This document shows positions 1 to 7,293 of a DNA stretch of 13,639 bases, in pieces. The DNA lies in contig JAHEYE010000068.1 in assembly GCA_023251695.1 (NCBI GenBank), forward strand, positions 1 to 13,639, written 5' to 3'. Every line of letters begins with the position of its first letter. Position 1 is the first letter of the stretch. The stretch is from Sphingobacteriaceae bacterium. Its GTDB lineage: Bacteria; Bacteroidota; Bacteroidia; B-17B0; Aurantibacillaceae. Made by a program: the position numbers and the translations under genes. The notes under the pieces were generated by a model. It had not been told where the DNA came from and did not search any database. It was given only the letters and a program-made list of their open reading frames with translations.

Positions 1-1
1 A

Positions 2-430
2 ACCTCTGCTATTTTTTCTGTACTTAATTCACTCATGGTGAAAGAAGTTAAACCAGCCGCCATTTCTTATATCGAATTATGGTTTGGATTAGCAGGATTA
101 ACTATTTATTTAGGATGCACCGGCGGATTTACCAACGATTTTTTTGAATTAAATCAACAAGCTGTTTTAGGTTTGATTTTATTGTCAGGTATTTGTACAG
201 CCTTCCCGTTTATTGCGAGTGTGAGTTTAATGAAACATTTGAGTCCTTATACCATTAATCTTACTGTAAATATGGAAACAGTTTACGGAATTATTCTTGC
301 CATCCTTCTTTATAATGAAAATAAGGAATTAACATCCACTTTTTACGCAGGTGTGATGGTGATTTTATTTGCCGTTTTCTTCAACGCCTGGTTAAAAGGG
401 AAACATGATAAAAAACATTTGATTACTTAA
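2..430 (+). CDS. EamA/DMT-family transporter, C-terminal part (5' end outside window)
   Basis: This is the last 142 residues of an inner-membrane permease of the drug/metabolite transporter type; the substrate cannot be told. The frame is open from base 2. The methionine at 35 is inside the protein and not the start, because the preceding codons already read as part of a helix (AIFSVLNSL) that belongs to the second EamA repeat. About five hydrophobic helices follow. The closing segment, with SPYTINLTVNMETVYG and then a helix, an acidic/polar turn (YNENKE) and a last helix, is the usual end of the second EamA domain. It finishes in a short basic tail (KGKHDKKH). Whole family members are near 290-300 residues, so roughly half is missing. 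It converges with the nuclease gene, 30 bases apart, with no clear hairpin between them. Confidence 0.85.
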   Translation, partial: TSAIFSVLNSLMVKEVKPAAISYIELWFGLAGLTIYLGCTGGFTNDFFELNQQAVLGLILLSGICTAFPFIASVSLMKHLSPYTINLTVNMETVYGIILAILLYNENKELTSTFYAGVMVILFAVFFNAWLKGKHDKKHLIT

Positions 431-460
431 TCGTCTTCGGAATTTTTCAACACAGAGGTT

Positions 461-3304
461 TTATCGGTTACAAATTGTTTTATACGCGCAGTATTCGCAA
501 ACATCTTCATCTTCAGTTTGCGAAAACGAATTTTGTTCGTTAAAAATTTCCTGAATAAATGTTACTAATTTCATTTCAAATTCATCCAGTAATTCCTTAG
601 TGAATTCAATCTGTGTTTTATTTTGTGTTATGTAAAGCGGTTCTTTTAAGAATTTTTTAAAAGGAATAATACAAGGTCTTATTTCTGAAGCTTTCGCCAA
701 ATTATTCTTATAAACCATCCAGGCGTATAAAAACAATTGGAGCATTTTATCGTATTTCTTATCACTAAACATTTCGTCAAGTCCGTTAAACTCAAATTTA
801 TCATCTTTACGAACCGAACTTTTATAATCAATAACACGCAAAATTTTCCCCGCCTTGTCAATTCTATCGGCCGTACCTTTAATAAAAACGGTGATAGGTT
901 TATTATTTATGTTTATCGTTACGGAAGTTTCTAATTCTTTTTCAAGTGCGACTATACTCAGATTTTCTTTATTTAATTCCCGCACAGATACTGTATCCTG
1001 ATCTACTAATTTGCCCGCGTAAATTTTTAATACACTTTGCTGCAAAAGGTTTTTTCCCTGAAATGCCTCTGATTTCGAAAAATAATTTTGGAATTTACTT
1101 TCTACGGTCTCCGGAATTTTCTTTTTCAATTCTTTTAAATCGGTGACCGTAATATTTTTATTTACAAATGGTAAATACAAAGCTTCTAGCGCTTCGTGCA
1201 AAATAGAGCCCAATGTATTCGCCTCGGCCGACTCTTCAAGCTCTGCCGTTTCTTTTATGCCTGCGCCATAGCGGAAATAAAATTTAAGTTTGCAATCCTT
1301 AAACGCAATTAACGAGGAAGGCGATAAACCGGAATATTTATCATTTACAGTAGCTTTATTAAATATCTTCCGGATGGACTCACTATTTTTTGGAATATTT
1401 ATTTCGGAACCGTTTCCCTGCGTGCTTAATTTACCTGTACCAATTTTTTCGCAGATGTTCATTTTTTGGTTATTAGATGCCAGTTCCAACTGGAGCTGAC
1501 TCACAAACCTGCTTTTCTCGCCCTTTCCAAAGGTATCAGTTTCTGTATCGTAAGTGATAAAAACATTCATGGCTCTTTGCAGTAATCTGTAAAAATGATA
1601 GGAATAGATTGCGTCTTTATCATGATACAAAGGCAATCCGAAATGCCTTTTCAGATCGTTTGGAATAAAAGAGTTTTGTGATTTGCCGGAAGGGAGAACG
1701 CCTTCATTTACCGAGACAAAAATAACATTTTCAAAATCCAGAGTACGCGTTTCCAGTACACCCATTATTTGTATTCCCTTTAAAGGTTCGCCTATAAATG
1801 CCGCCGAACAAGAGCCGACAATCTGATTAAATAATATCTTGAATGACTTCAGGGTTTCAAAATATTTATATTCATTTACAAAAGTTCCAAGGCGGTTAAA
1901 GTTTTTTATTAGTACTTCTAAATATTCAAGTTCAATACTTTTATAATTATTTAATTCGGTTGTTAAATGATACGCCTTTACATGCTTCAATACATCAGCT
2001 AAAACATCAACAGCTTGTTTTGCATTTATCCATGGTTTAAATAAATGATTTAGTTTTTCATACTCATTTCCGAACAGTTCGTTCAGCAAACTATCGGTGA
2101 TAAATGCGTAATTTTTATCGAGTATCCTGTTAATGATCTCCTCTGTATTCTTTAAACCCAAAATCGCCGAATAATCCCTGAAAAACGGATGGCGCAGAAC
2201 GCTTAAAAAATCCTGATAGTATACATGTTTCTGCTTTTTCAGTTGTTTCTCATAATCCGTTTGGATTTTTAAAAGCAGGTCCATAAAATTATAGGGCGAA
2301 GTATATTTAACCGGATATTCCATTGTGATATTCACATACTCCACATTATCGGGCAACATTTTTAATACCGGCCACAATAATTTTTCGTTCGCCAGTACAA
2401 TCGCAATTGAATCAGGAGCAACGCCTTTATCCAACAGGTCTTTCACGATGTTGCTGACGGTTTGCGACTGTCCCATTTGTTTTGGAACAGCGATCACATC
2501 AATGTTTTTCTCACCTGAAAAATAATCGCCAATGAAGTTTGTGTTTTTATCAATAAAAGTTTTGAAATTTCTTCTCAAAAACAAACCGGCTTCCTGCGCA
2601 GGATTTTCAAGATAATATTTGTCGGCGTCCCAAATAATTTCCGCCTTTCCGGATTTACACAATCCCGAAAAAATTTTGGTCTCGGCTGCATTGAGCGCGT
2701 TAAAACCGCAAAAGACAATTTTTGAAAATCCATTTATAAAATCATGGTCCGCAAAATTCTTCACAGCTTCCCTGTAACTTAATCCCTGATAAGCCTCCTT
2801 GTTTTTTAAAAGTCCATTAGTGAAATGGGTATACATATTACCCAATTGTTTCATGAAATTAATGTAGTTGAGCTGAAATTCGCTTAATTCTTCCTGAGCC
2901 AGACTCCAATTCTCAATCTCTTTTATTTCTTTCAGGTTCTGATAAAGGGACTGCGCATCGGCAAGATAGCGGTCGATCTCGTTAAAATCCTGTAGAATCA
3001 AATTTCCCCACTTCGCAAAGGAATCAAAGGGTTCGGCTTGTTCGGCGTAAACGTATTTATAACTCTCATAAAGGCGGCAAATCAGATCAACATCCTCTAA
3101 ATTTTGCAATCCTGATAATTCCGAAATAAAATCTTCCGCCGAAATGATAGTTGGCAGCCAGATGGTTTTTTTATAAACTTTTGCCAGATGATTTTTTAAG
3201 AATAGCGCTCCCCGTTTATTTGGTAAAACAATGCAAACCCGGTCCAAATTTTCTTTGTAGTTTTGTTCAAGATATTCTGCAAACTGAAATAGAAATGCGT
3301 GCAT
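461..3304 (-). CDS. AddB-like PD-(D/E)XK nuclease with Fe-S cysteine set
   Basis: Probable nuclease subunit of an AddAB/RecBCD-like DNA end-processing complex. The C-terminal third carries the RecB-type nuclease motifs: H703 in the SILHEALE helix, GTADRID with D813, IDYKS with D826 and K828, and QLFLYAW with Q856. C671 upstream and the C-terminal set C936-x2-C939-x5-C945 match the four cysteines that hold a 4Fe-4S cluster in AddB nucleases. The first 650 residues look like a degenerate UvrD-type helicase: VCIVLPNKRGALFL near residue 23 and GVLETRTLDFENVIF near 515. No Walker A (GxxGxGKT) motif is visible near the N-terminus, so this half is probably a scaffold and not an ATPase. Length (947) suits Bacteroidota members. 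No AddA/UvrD-like helicase partner lies in the window. The ATG is one base from the divergent start at 3306. Confident for the family, less so for the complex. Confidence 0.85.
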   Translation of the reverse strand: MHAFLFQFAEYLEQNYKENLDRVCIVLPNKRGALFLKNHLAKVYKKTIWLPTIISAEDFISELSGLQNLEDVDLICRLYESYKYVYAEQAEPFDSFAKWGNLILQDFNEIDRYLADAQSLYQNLKEIKEIENWSLAQEELSEFQLNYINFMKQLGNMYTHFTNGLLKNKEAYQGLSYREAVKNFADHDFINGFSKIVFCGFNALNAAETKIFSGLCKSGKAEIIWDADKYYLENPAQEAGLFLRRNFKTFIDKNTNFIGDYFSGEKNIDVIAVPKQMGQSQTVSNIVKDLLDKGVAPDSIAIVLANEKLLWPVLKMLPDNVEYVNITMEYPVKYTSPYNFMDLLLKIQTDYEKQLKKQKHVYYQDFLSVLRHPFFRDYSAILGLKNTEEIINRILDKNYAFITDSLLNELFGNEYEKLNHLFKPWINAKQAVDVLADVLKHVKAYHLTTELNNYKSIELEYLEVLIKNFNRLGTFVNEYKYFETLKSFKILFNQIVGSCSAAFIGEPLKGIQIMGVLETRTLDFENVIFVSVNEGVLPSGKSQNSFIPNDLKRHFGLPLYHDKDAIYSYHFYRLLQRAMNVFITYDTETDTFGKGEKSRFVSQLQLELASNNQKMNICEKIGTGKLSTQGNGSEINIPKNSESIRKIFNKATVNDKYSGLSPSSLIAFKDCKLKFYFRYGAGIKETAELEESAEANTLGSILHEALEALYLPFVNKNITVTDLKELKKKIPETVESKFQNYFSKSEAFQGKNLLQQSVLKIYAGKLVDQDTVSVRELNKENLSIVALEKELETSVTININNKPITVFIKGTADRIDKAGKILRVIDYKSSVRKDDKFEFNGLDEMFSDKKYDKMLQLFLYAWMVYKNNLAKASEIRPCIIPFKKFLKEPLYITQNKTQIEFTKELLDEFEMKLVTFIQEIFNEQNSFSQTEDEDVCEYCAYKTICNR
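3258..3265 (+). promoter_or_regulatory. Candidate -7 element for the 81-residue gene
   Basis: TAGTTTTG fits the Bacteroidota -7 consensus TAnnTTTG at every fixed position. It sits about 40 bases before the start at 3306, inside the nuclease coding sequence on the other strand. No TTTG is found at the usual 17-21 base spacing upstream; the nearest is 35 bases away. The call is therefore weak. Confidence 0.3.
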
Positions 3305-3305
3305 A

Positions 3306-3551
3306 ATGGCTTTTGAAGATATACAATTTCCTGTTTACCGGAAGTATAAAAACAACACCAGTTTTTTTAAGGTGCTGTCGCGCGACGCATTCGAAGAAAT
3401 TCAAATCATTGGCAGCAAGTCAAAATTAAGCATGGTAAAAGCCGAACGATTACCGGAAAAAAATCATATTTACGATTTGGTTTACAATTATGCCCAATTT
3501 GGCTCAGAAATAACTGAAAATGAATGGCTTATGGCTTTGAGAAAAGTTTAG
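3306..3551 (+). CDS. Small conserved-looking protein of unknown function
   Basis: An 81-residue soluble protein with no signal peptide, no membrane segment and no catalytic motif that I recognise. The sequence alternates aromatic and charged residues (FEDIQFPVYRKYKNN, FEEIQIIGSK, HIYDLVYNYAQFG), which suggests a compact alpha/beta fold. I have an impression of similar short proteins in other Bacteroidota but cannot name a family. Its start lies one base from the start of the divergent nuclease, so its promoter must lie inside the nuclease coding region; a perfect TAnnTTTG sits at 3258-3265. The rpsF promoter follows 50 bases after its stop. It is not a shadow of the nuclease gene, because it lies entirely outside it. 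Confidence 0.65.
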   Translation: MAFEDIQFPVYRKYKNNTSFFKVLSRDAFEEIQIIGSKSKLSMVKAERLPEKNHIYDLVYNYAQFGSEITENEWLMALRKV

Positions 3552-3580
3552 AACTTAGTCCCTTTTCAAAGACCTAATTT

Positions 3581-3609
3581 TTTGAAATTCAGTAATATTC
3601 GTATATTTG
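3581..3609 (+). promoter_or_regulatory. Promoter of the rpsF-rpsR-rplI operon
   Basis: TTTG at 3581-3584 and TATATTTG at 3602-3609, 17 bases apart, match the Bacteroidota primary sigma factor pattern (TTTG / TAnnTTTG). Transcription would start near 3614, giving an A-rich untranslated leader of only about 28 bases before the bS6 start. Confidence 0.75.
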
Positions 3610-3642
3610 CAGCCCTATTAAAAATTAAAGGAAAAATAAGCA

Positions 3643-4014
3643 ATGGAAAAACGCTATGAGACGGTCTTCATTTTAACTCCCGTTTTGTCTGATGATCAGG
3701 CAAAGGAGGCCGCAAAAAAATTTAAAAAATCCCTCACCGATTTGGGAGCGAAGGTTATTAACGAGGAAAATTGGGGCTTACGTAAGTTAGCTTATCCGAT
3801 TCAAAAGAAAACAACCGGTTTCTACCATTTGTTAGAGTTTACAGGAACATCTGAAACTTTCGTGAATGAATTAGAAGTAGCTTACAAACGTGATGAGCGC
3901 GTATTGCGTTTCTTAACGGTGGCTCTTGATAAGCATGCTGCTGCATACAGCGAAAAACGCCGTGGTAAAGTAGCTGAAGCGAAAACTAAAAAGAAAGAAT
4001 CAGCTAACGCTTAA
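3643..4014 (+). CDS. rpsF: 30S ribosomal protein bS6
   Basis: Component of the 30S platform that binds 16S rRNA as a dimer with bS18. The sequence opens with RYETVFILTP, the first beta strand typical of bS6, then a helix (DDQAKEAAKKFKKSL) and the conserved stretch NWGLRKLAYPIQKKTTGFY. It continues to YKRDERVLRFLTV, the last strand. After about residue 100 it has a Lys/Ala/Glu-rich disordered tail, common in this phylum. Length (123) is normal. It is first in the operon, with bS18 24 bases downstream and no ssb between them, unlike the rpsF-ssb-rpsR order of Firmicutes. The leader (AAAGG well upstream, then AAAAATAAGCA) has no correctly spaced Shine-Dalgarno sequence. Confidence 0.97.
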   Translation: MEKRYETVFILTPVLSDDQAKEAAKKFKKSLTDLGAKVINEENWGLRKLAYPIQKKTTGFYHLLEFTGTSETFVNELEVAYKRDERVLRFLTVALDKHAAAYSEKRRGKVAEAKTKKKESANA

Positions 4015-4022
4015 TATTTAAT

Positions 4023-4041
4023 TTTAAAAGAAATTACAATG
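4023..4041 (+). promoter_or_regulatory. Translation start region of rpsR, no Shine-Dalgarno, A at -3 and -6
   Basis: The leader TTTAAAAGAAATTACA lies directly before the ATG and is almost the same as the one before rplI (TTTAAAGAAAATTACA). Both have A at -3 and -6 and no GGAGG-type site. This agrees with the Kozak-like start preference reported for Flavobacterium johnsoniae. Confidence 0.6.
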
Positions 4042-4305
4042 GCAAACAATAAAGAAATACGTTTTTTAAACCCACCTACTGCGGAGGTTAAAAGAAAAAA
4101 ATACTGTCGCTTTAAGAAGAGTGGTATTAAATATATCGATTACAAAGACCCTGATTTTTTATTGAAGTTCGTTAATGAGCAAGGTAAATTATTACCGCGC
4201 CGTTTAACAGGAACATCTTTAAAATACCAGCGTAAAGTGGCTCAGGCTGTAAAGCGTGCACGACATATTGCATTAATGCCTTATGTGGCTGACTTAATGA
4301 AATAA
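4039..4305 (+). CDS. rpsR: 30S ribosomal protein bS18
   Basis: Partner of bS6 on the 30S platform. The family core is clear: KKYCRFKKSGIKYIDYKDP at about residues 20-38, LLKFVNEQGKLLPRRLTGTS at about 42-61, then KYQRKVAQAVKRARHIALMPY. There is one cysteine (C23), so this is not the zinc-binding variant. Length (88) is usual for the phylum; the N-terminal 18 residues are basic and probably flexible. In Bacteroidota, bS6, bS18 and bS21 are reported to line a pocket that hides the 16S anti-Shine-Dalgarno sequence, which fits the lack of Shine-Dalgarno sites throughout this window. It is followed 21 bases later by rplI. Confidence 0.97.
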   Translation: MANNKEIRFLNPPTAEVKRKKYCRFKKSGIKYIDYKDPDFLLKFVNEQGKLLPRRLTGTSLKYQRKVAQAVKRARHIALMPYVADLMK

Positions 4306-4310
4306 TAATA

Positions 4311-4329
4311 TTTAAAGAAAATTACAATG
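4311..4329 (+). promoter_or_regulatory. Translation start region of rplI, near-copy of the rpsR leader
   Basis: TTTAAAGAAAATTACA before ATGG matches the rpsR leader at 18 of 20 positions when the start codon and the next base are counted. A is present at -3 and -6, and no Shine-Dalgarno site is seen. Confidence 0.6.
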
Positions 4330-4773
4330 GAAGTTATTTTAAAACAAGATATCAAAGGTTTAGGGTTCGTAGATGACCTGGTAAAAGTTCGTCCCGGTTA
4401 CGGCCGCAACTTTTTAATCCCACGTGGTGCTGCTGTTTTAGCAACAGAAGGTGCTAAAAAAATGCACACTGAAATCATGAAGCAACGCGCATTTAAGGAA
4501 GAGAAACTCCGTAAAGAAGCGGCAGCTAACGCTGAGAAATTAGCGGCTGTTGTTATTAAAATCGGTGCTAAAGCCGGTGAGAATGGAAAGATTTTCGGTT
4601 CGGTGACTACCATTCAGGTGGCAGAAGCTTTAAACAAAGCAGGCTATCCTGTAGAGCGTAAAAACATCGAAATTAAAGAAGAATCAATTAAGGCTTTAGG
4701 AACTTACACTGCTAAAGTGCGTTTATTTAAAGATGTGAATACATCTATCAGCTTCGAAGTAGTTGCTGAATAA
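4327..4773 (+). CDS. rplI: 50S ribosomal protein bL9
   Basis: Large-subunit protein that binds 23S rRNA near the L1 stalk and reaches along the ribosome surface. The N-terminal domain (MEVILKQDIKGLGFVDDLV, then VRPGYGRNFLIPRGAA up to about residue 37) carries the bL9 signature GYGRNFLIP. A long Ala/Lys/Glu connecting helix covers about 45-75, and a C-terminal domain follows (IGAKAGENGKIFGSVT, then KNIEIKEESIKALGTY). Length 148 is standard. It is last in the ribosomal operon, and an intrinsic terminator starts 23 bases after its stop codon. Confidence 0.97.
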   Translation: MEVILKQDIKGLGFVDDLVKVRPGYGRNFLIPRGAAVLATEGAKKMHTEIMKQRAFKEEKLRKEAAANAEKLAAVVIKIGAKAGENGKIFGSVTTIQVAEALNKAGYPVERKNIEIKEESIKALGTYTAKVRLFKDVNTSISFEVVAE

Positions 4774-4796
4774 TTAATAAAACATCTTATCTCATT

Positions 4797-4826
4797 AAAA
4801 CCCGAACCTAAGGCTCGGGTTTTTTT
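4797..4826 (+). terminator. Rho-independent terminator of the rpsF-rpsR-rplI operon
   Basis: AAAACCCGA (4797-4805) pairs with TCGGGTTTT (4815-4823). The inner bases CC/GG can extend the stem past an A/C mismatch around a TAA loop. A run of seven T (4820-4826) follows the GC part. It separates the ribosomal operon from the PrsW gene. Confidence 0.85.
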
Positions 4827-4867
4827 ATTATATTTAATCATCCTGAGATTACCGACCGGATACTTCA

Positions 4868-6205
4868 ATGTACAGTTTTTTTTTCTATCTCTATCTTGCC
4901 GTTTCTGCGCTCGCTGCTTTTTTAAGCATTAGCATGTGGCTCGATTATTTCCGTAAGATTGATGTATTTGAACCGGAAAAAATAAAACATTTATTAATTG
5001 CGCTGGCAGTTGGTTGCGGCACACCTTTTATCAGCTTGTGCATTTACCGTCTCGTGGATTTTACGGGCCTACAAATGAACGGGGATGTTTCGAATGATTT
5101 ATTTTATTCGATTGTGATTATTGGTGCGAATGAAGAACTCAGTAAAATTGTTGGGGTTGTTGTCGCATTCAGGCTTCTCCGAAATTACATTAAAGAACCG
5201 ATTGATTATCTCGTGTACGCAGGCTTAGTAGCCCTTGGTTTTTCGGTGGTCGAAAATTTTAAATATTTTAATGCGTACGGTATGCAGATTATCACGACAC
5301 GCGCTTTTTATTCGGCCCTCGTGCATATCATTAACACAAGCATTATCGTTTATGGTTTTTACAGATTAAGACTTTTTAATAAAGGAAATCAGTTAACCAA
5401 TACACTGGTAGCACTTGGCGTTTCGGCTTCCTCACACGGACTTTTTGATTTTTTTCTCATGAATGAATTTTTGGGTCAGTATACACAGGTGTTTTCTATC
5501 CTTGTGTATTTGATTGGGATCAATTTTTGGCTTCAAATGCTTAATAATGCCAATAATTATTCTGACAATTTTGATTACTCGAAGATCCATTTTTCGGGAC
5601 AAATATTTTACCGTTTATTATTCTGGTATCTCACTACTCTTGTTTTTACGCTGGTTTATAACATGATTGTATTTAATCCGGAACGTGCTTTAAGTTATTT
5701 TTTTCATAGCATTATAACCGATGGCTTGTTATTATTCATCGTGATTTTACGTGCCAGTCGATTTATGATTTTTAAATTGAAATATTTCGATGTTAAAATT
5801 GAATTACCTTTTCATTACACAAAAAATAATGATGAAGATTTTAAATTTCTTTGGTTCATCCCCATTAAAATAAGAGGTGAAAGCACTTTCGAATATAAAC
5901 TCACCACTTTCCTTAACAAATTAATTGAAATTTTTCCGCTTAACCCCGGCGCATCCGTAATTAAAGTGCCTGTAAAGGTAGATCTTGCCGATAAACTATT
6001 ACTGAAAGATGATGTTATTGTTTACAAGGCCACGCATAATAATGAAACCTATTTCTTAAAGCCCAAAACAAATGGCGAAACAGATACAGAAGATGATTAT
6101 CCTATTTCCGGACTCTTTACCTTAAAACAAGGCTTAAAAAGTGAAAATACAAGTGAAATATCTTATAAAGACCTGTTTTTTCTCGAATGGGTATATACTA
6201 AATAA
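4868..6205 (+). CDS. PrsW-family intramembrane protease with a long C-terminal extension
   Basis: Polytopic inner-membrane protein of the PrsW family, related to the CPBP/Rce1 glutamic-type membrane proteases. The family's conserved sites are all present: NEELSK with E89, E90 and K93; GFSVVENF with E129 and N130; H153 in a helix; and SSHGLFDF with H190 and D194. About eight or nine hydrophobic helices fill residues 1-300. The remaining ~145 residues are polar, with charged and beta-like stretches, and look like a soluble domain outside the usual PrsW core; I do not recognise it. In Bacillus the founding member cleaves the anti-sigma factor RsiW. No anti-sigma or sigma gene is in this window, so the substrate here is unknown. 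The porP-like gene follows 34 bases later and may share its transcript. No good promoter was found after the upstream terminator. Confidence 0.8.
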   Translation: MYSFFFYLYLAVSALAAFLSISMWLDYFRKIDVFEPEKIKHLLIALAVGCGTPFISLCIYRLVDFTGLQMNGDVSNDLFYSIVIIGANEELSKIVGVVVAFRLLRNYIKEPIDYLVYAGLVALGFSVVENFKYFNAYGMQIITTRAFYSALVHIINTSIIVYGFYRLRLFNKGNQLTNTLVALGVSASSHGLFDFFLMNEFLGQYTQVFSILVYLIGINFWLQMLNNANNYSDNFDYSKIHFSGQIFYRLLFWYLTTLVFTLVYNMIVFNPERALSYFFHSIITDGLLLFIVILRASRFMIFKLKYFDVKIELPFHYTKNNDEDFKFLWFIPIKIRGESTFEYKLTTFLNKLIEIFPLNPGASVIKVPVKVDLADKLLLKDDVIVYKATHNNETYFLKPKTNGETDTEDDYPISGLFTLKQGLKSENTSEISYKDLFFLEWVYTK

Positions 6206-6239
6206 GCCCTTTTTTCCGTAAATTAGTAAACCAGTTTTT

Positions 6240-7199
6240 TTGAAGAAATTAATTCTCATAATTATCATTTTGGCTTCATTTGGCACTCTGCATGCCCAAA
6301 TGTATCCTTGGTTTACACAATACAGAAGCAACATGTACATGTTCAACCCTGCGTTTTGTGGAACGAAACGGGTTTTGGATTTCCGGTTGTTTTACAGGAA
6401 TCAGTGGGATGGTTTTGCAGGCGCACCAAAAACGTATGCAGCCTCACTGAATTTCCGTCTTGCCGAAGGAAAAGTCGGACTGGGTGGTTTTGCATTTAAC
6501 GATGAGATTGGTCCGTTTAAAACAACCTACGCCGGTGGCACTTTTGCTTTTCATATAAAAATGGATGATATCGAATTATCATTCGGTGTACAGGGCATTT
6601 ATATGAATCAAACCTTTAACAGCTCGAAAGTAACACTCCATAATTCAGTCGACAGGGCTATTGATCTCACAAACTCATCTACTGTAAAAGGAACTGACGG
6701 GAGTGTAGGTTTACTTCTTGTCAACGACCGTTTTTATCTGGGAGTTGGGATAAACAATATTGTGTCCCGTGAATTTTTACATTACGAGAAAACACCGCCG
6801 TATAAAGGAAAATATAAAAACGAACCAAGTTATACCGTTGGTGCCGCTTATAATTATGCAGAAAATGAAAATTATACTTTCGAAAATTCGGTGATGGCAT
6901 TATACACTAGCGGTGTTCCTATTTATTTTGATTATACTTTGCGTTTACATATTCAAAAAGTGCTTTTGACTGGGATAAGTATCCGCGTTAAGGATGCAGT
7001 TGCTTTGCATTTAGGCGTAACCCTAAAAAACAAATTACAGATTGCTTATAGTTACGACGTTATTACATCGCCATTGAAAAAATACAATCAGAACTCTCAC
7101 GAAATAAGCCTTGTGTTTTCTTCAAACATGGGCACCGACAAAAAGAAACACGGTTTCAATAACCGTTTCCTTAAACAAAAGTTCCAATACCTTTTATAA
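6240..7199 (+). CDS. PorP/SprF-family type IX secretion-linked outer-membrane protein, TTG start
   Basis: Predicted outer-membrane beta-barrel of the PorP/SprF family, whose members serve type IX secretion and, for SprF, surface delivery of a gliding adhesin. The N-terminus is a clear signal peptide: KK, a run of L/I, and a cut after LHA at residue 19 before Q20. NPAFCGT (36-42), YRNQWDGF (52-59) and GAPKTY (61-66) are the family's N-terminal landmarks, followed by alternating aromatic/glycine strands to the end. The start must be TTG at 6240: the frame is stopped at 6219, no ATG lies between, and the first ATG falls after the signal-peptide cleavage site. Length (319) is typical. Usually such genes sit beside a large repeat-rich adhesin gene; here the neighbours are PrsW and the CCA enzyme, so this copy is an orphan. 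The usual NPAYAG has become NPAFCG. Confidence 0.88.
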   Translation: MKKLILIIIILASFGTLHAQMYPWFTQYRSNMYMFNPAFCGTKRVLDFRLFYRNQWDGFAGAPKTYAASLNFRLAEGKVGLGGFAFNDEIGPFKTTYAGGTFAFHIKMDDIELSFGVQGIYMNQTFNSSKVTLHNSVDRAIDLTNSSTVKGTDGSVGLLLVNDRFYLGVGINNIVSREFLHYEKTPPYKGKYKNEPSYTVGAAYNYAENENYTFENSVMALYTSGVPIYFDYTLRLHIQKVLLTGISIRVKDAVALHLGVTLKNKLQIAYSYDVITSPLKKYNQNSHEISLVFSSNMGTDKKKHGFNNRFLKQKFQYLL

Positions 7200-7202
7200 T
7201 TA

Positions 7203-7290
7203 CAAATGACAAAGTACGAGGTACGAATAATAATAAGTAAAGAGACGATTAGAAAACATTCTTCATCCGTCATTCGTAACTACTAATTCC
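7203..7290. repeat. Imperfect inverted repeat with TACGAAT / ATTCGTA arms
   Basis: This gap between the PorP/SprF gene and the CCA gene holds AGGTACGAAT at 7219-7228, and its complement in ATTCGTAACT at 7272-7281 with 9 of 10 pairing. An outer pair, ATGAC (7206-7210) and GTCAT (7269-7273), is also present. The composition (repeated TACGA-like words) is unlike the nearby coding DNA. It has no T run, so it is not a standard terminator. I take it as a degenerate copy of a small dispersed intergenic repeat; copy number cannot be judged from one window. Confidence 0.45.
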
Positions 7291-7293
7291 AAC

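Noticed and set aside
35..37. ATG at 35 as the start of the EamA gene
   Set aside because: The frame is open to the window edge, and the residues before it already form part of a family-typical helix; a 131-residue protein would be half a transporter.
431..460. Bidirectional terminator between the EamA and nuclease genes
   Set aside because: Only a short T run and no convincing stem can be paired in these 30 bases.
2325..2525. Plus-strand open frame opposite the nuclease gene
   Set aside because: Shadow of the nuclease gene; serine- and threonine-rich product with no recognisable domain.
3421..3428. Minus-strand TAATTTTG as the firm promoter of the nuclease gene
   Set aside because: The -7 word is perfect, but no -33 element lies at the right distance and the leader would exceed 100 bases; mentioned only as a possibility.
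4829..4836. TATATTTA as a -7 element for the PrsW gene
   Set aside because: The last base differs from TAnnTTTG, and at the expected upstream spacing there is only the terminator stem with no TTTG.
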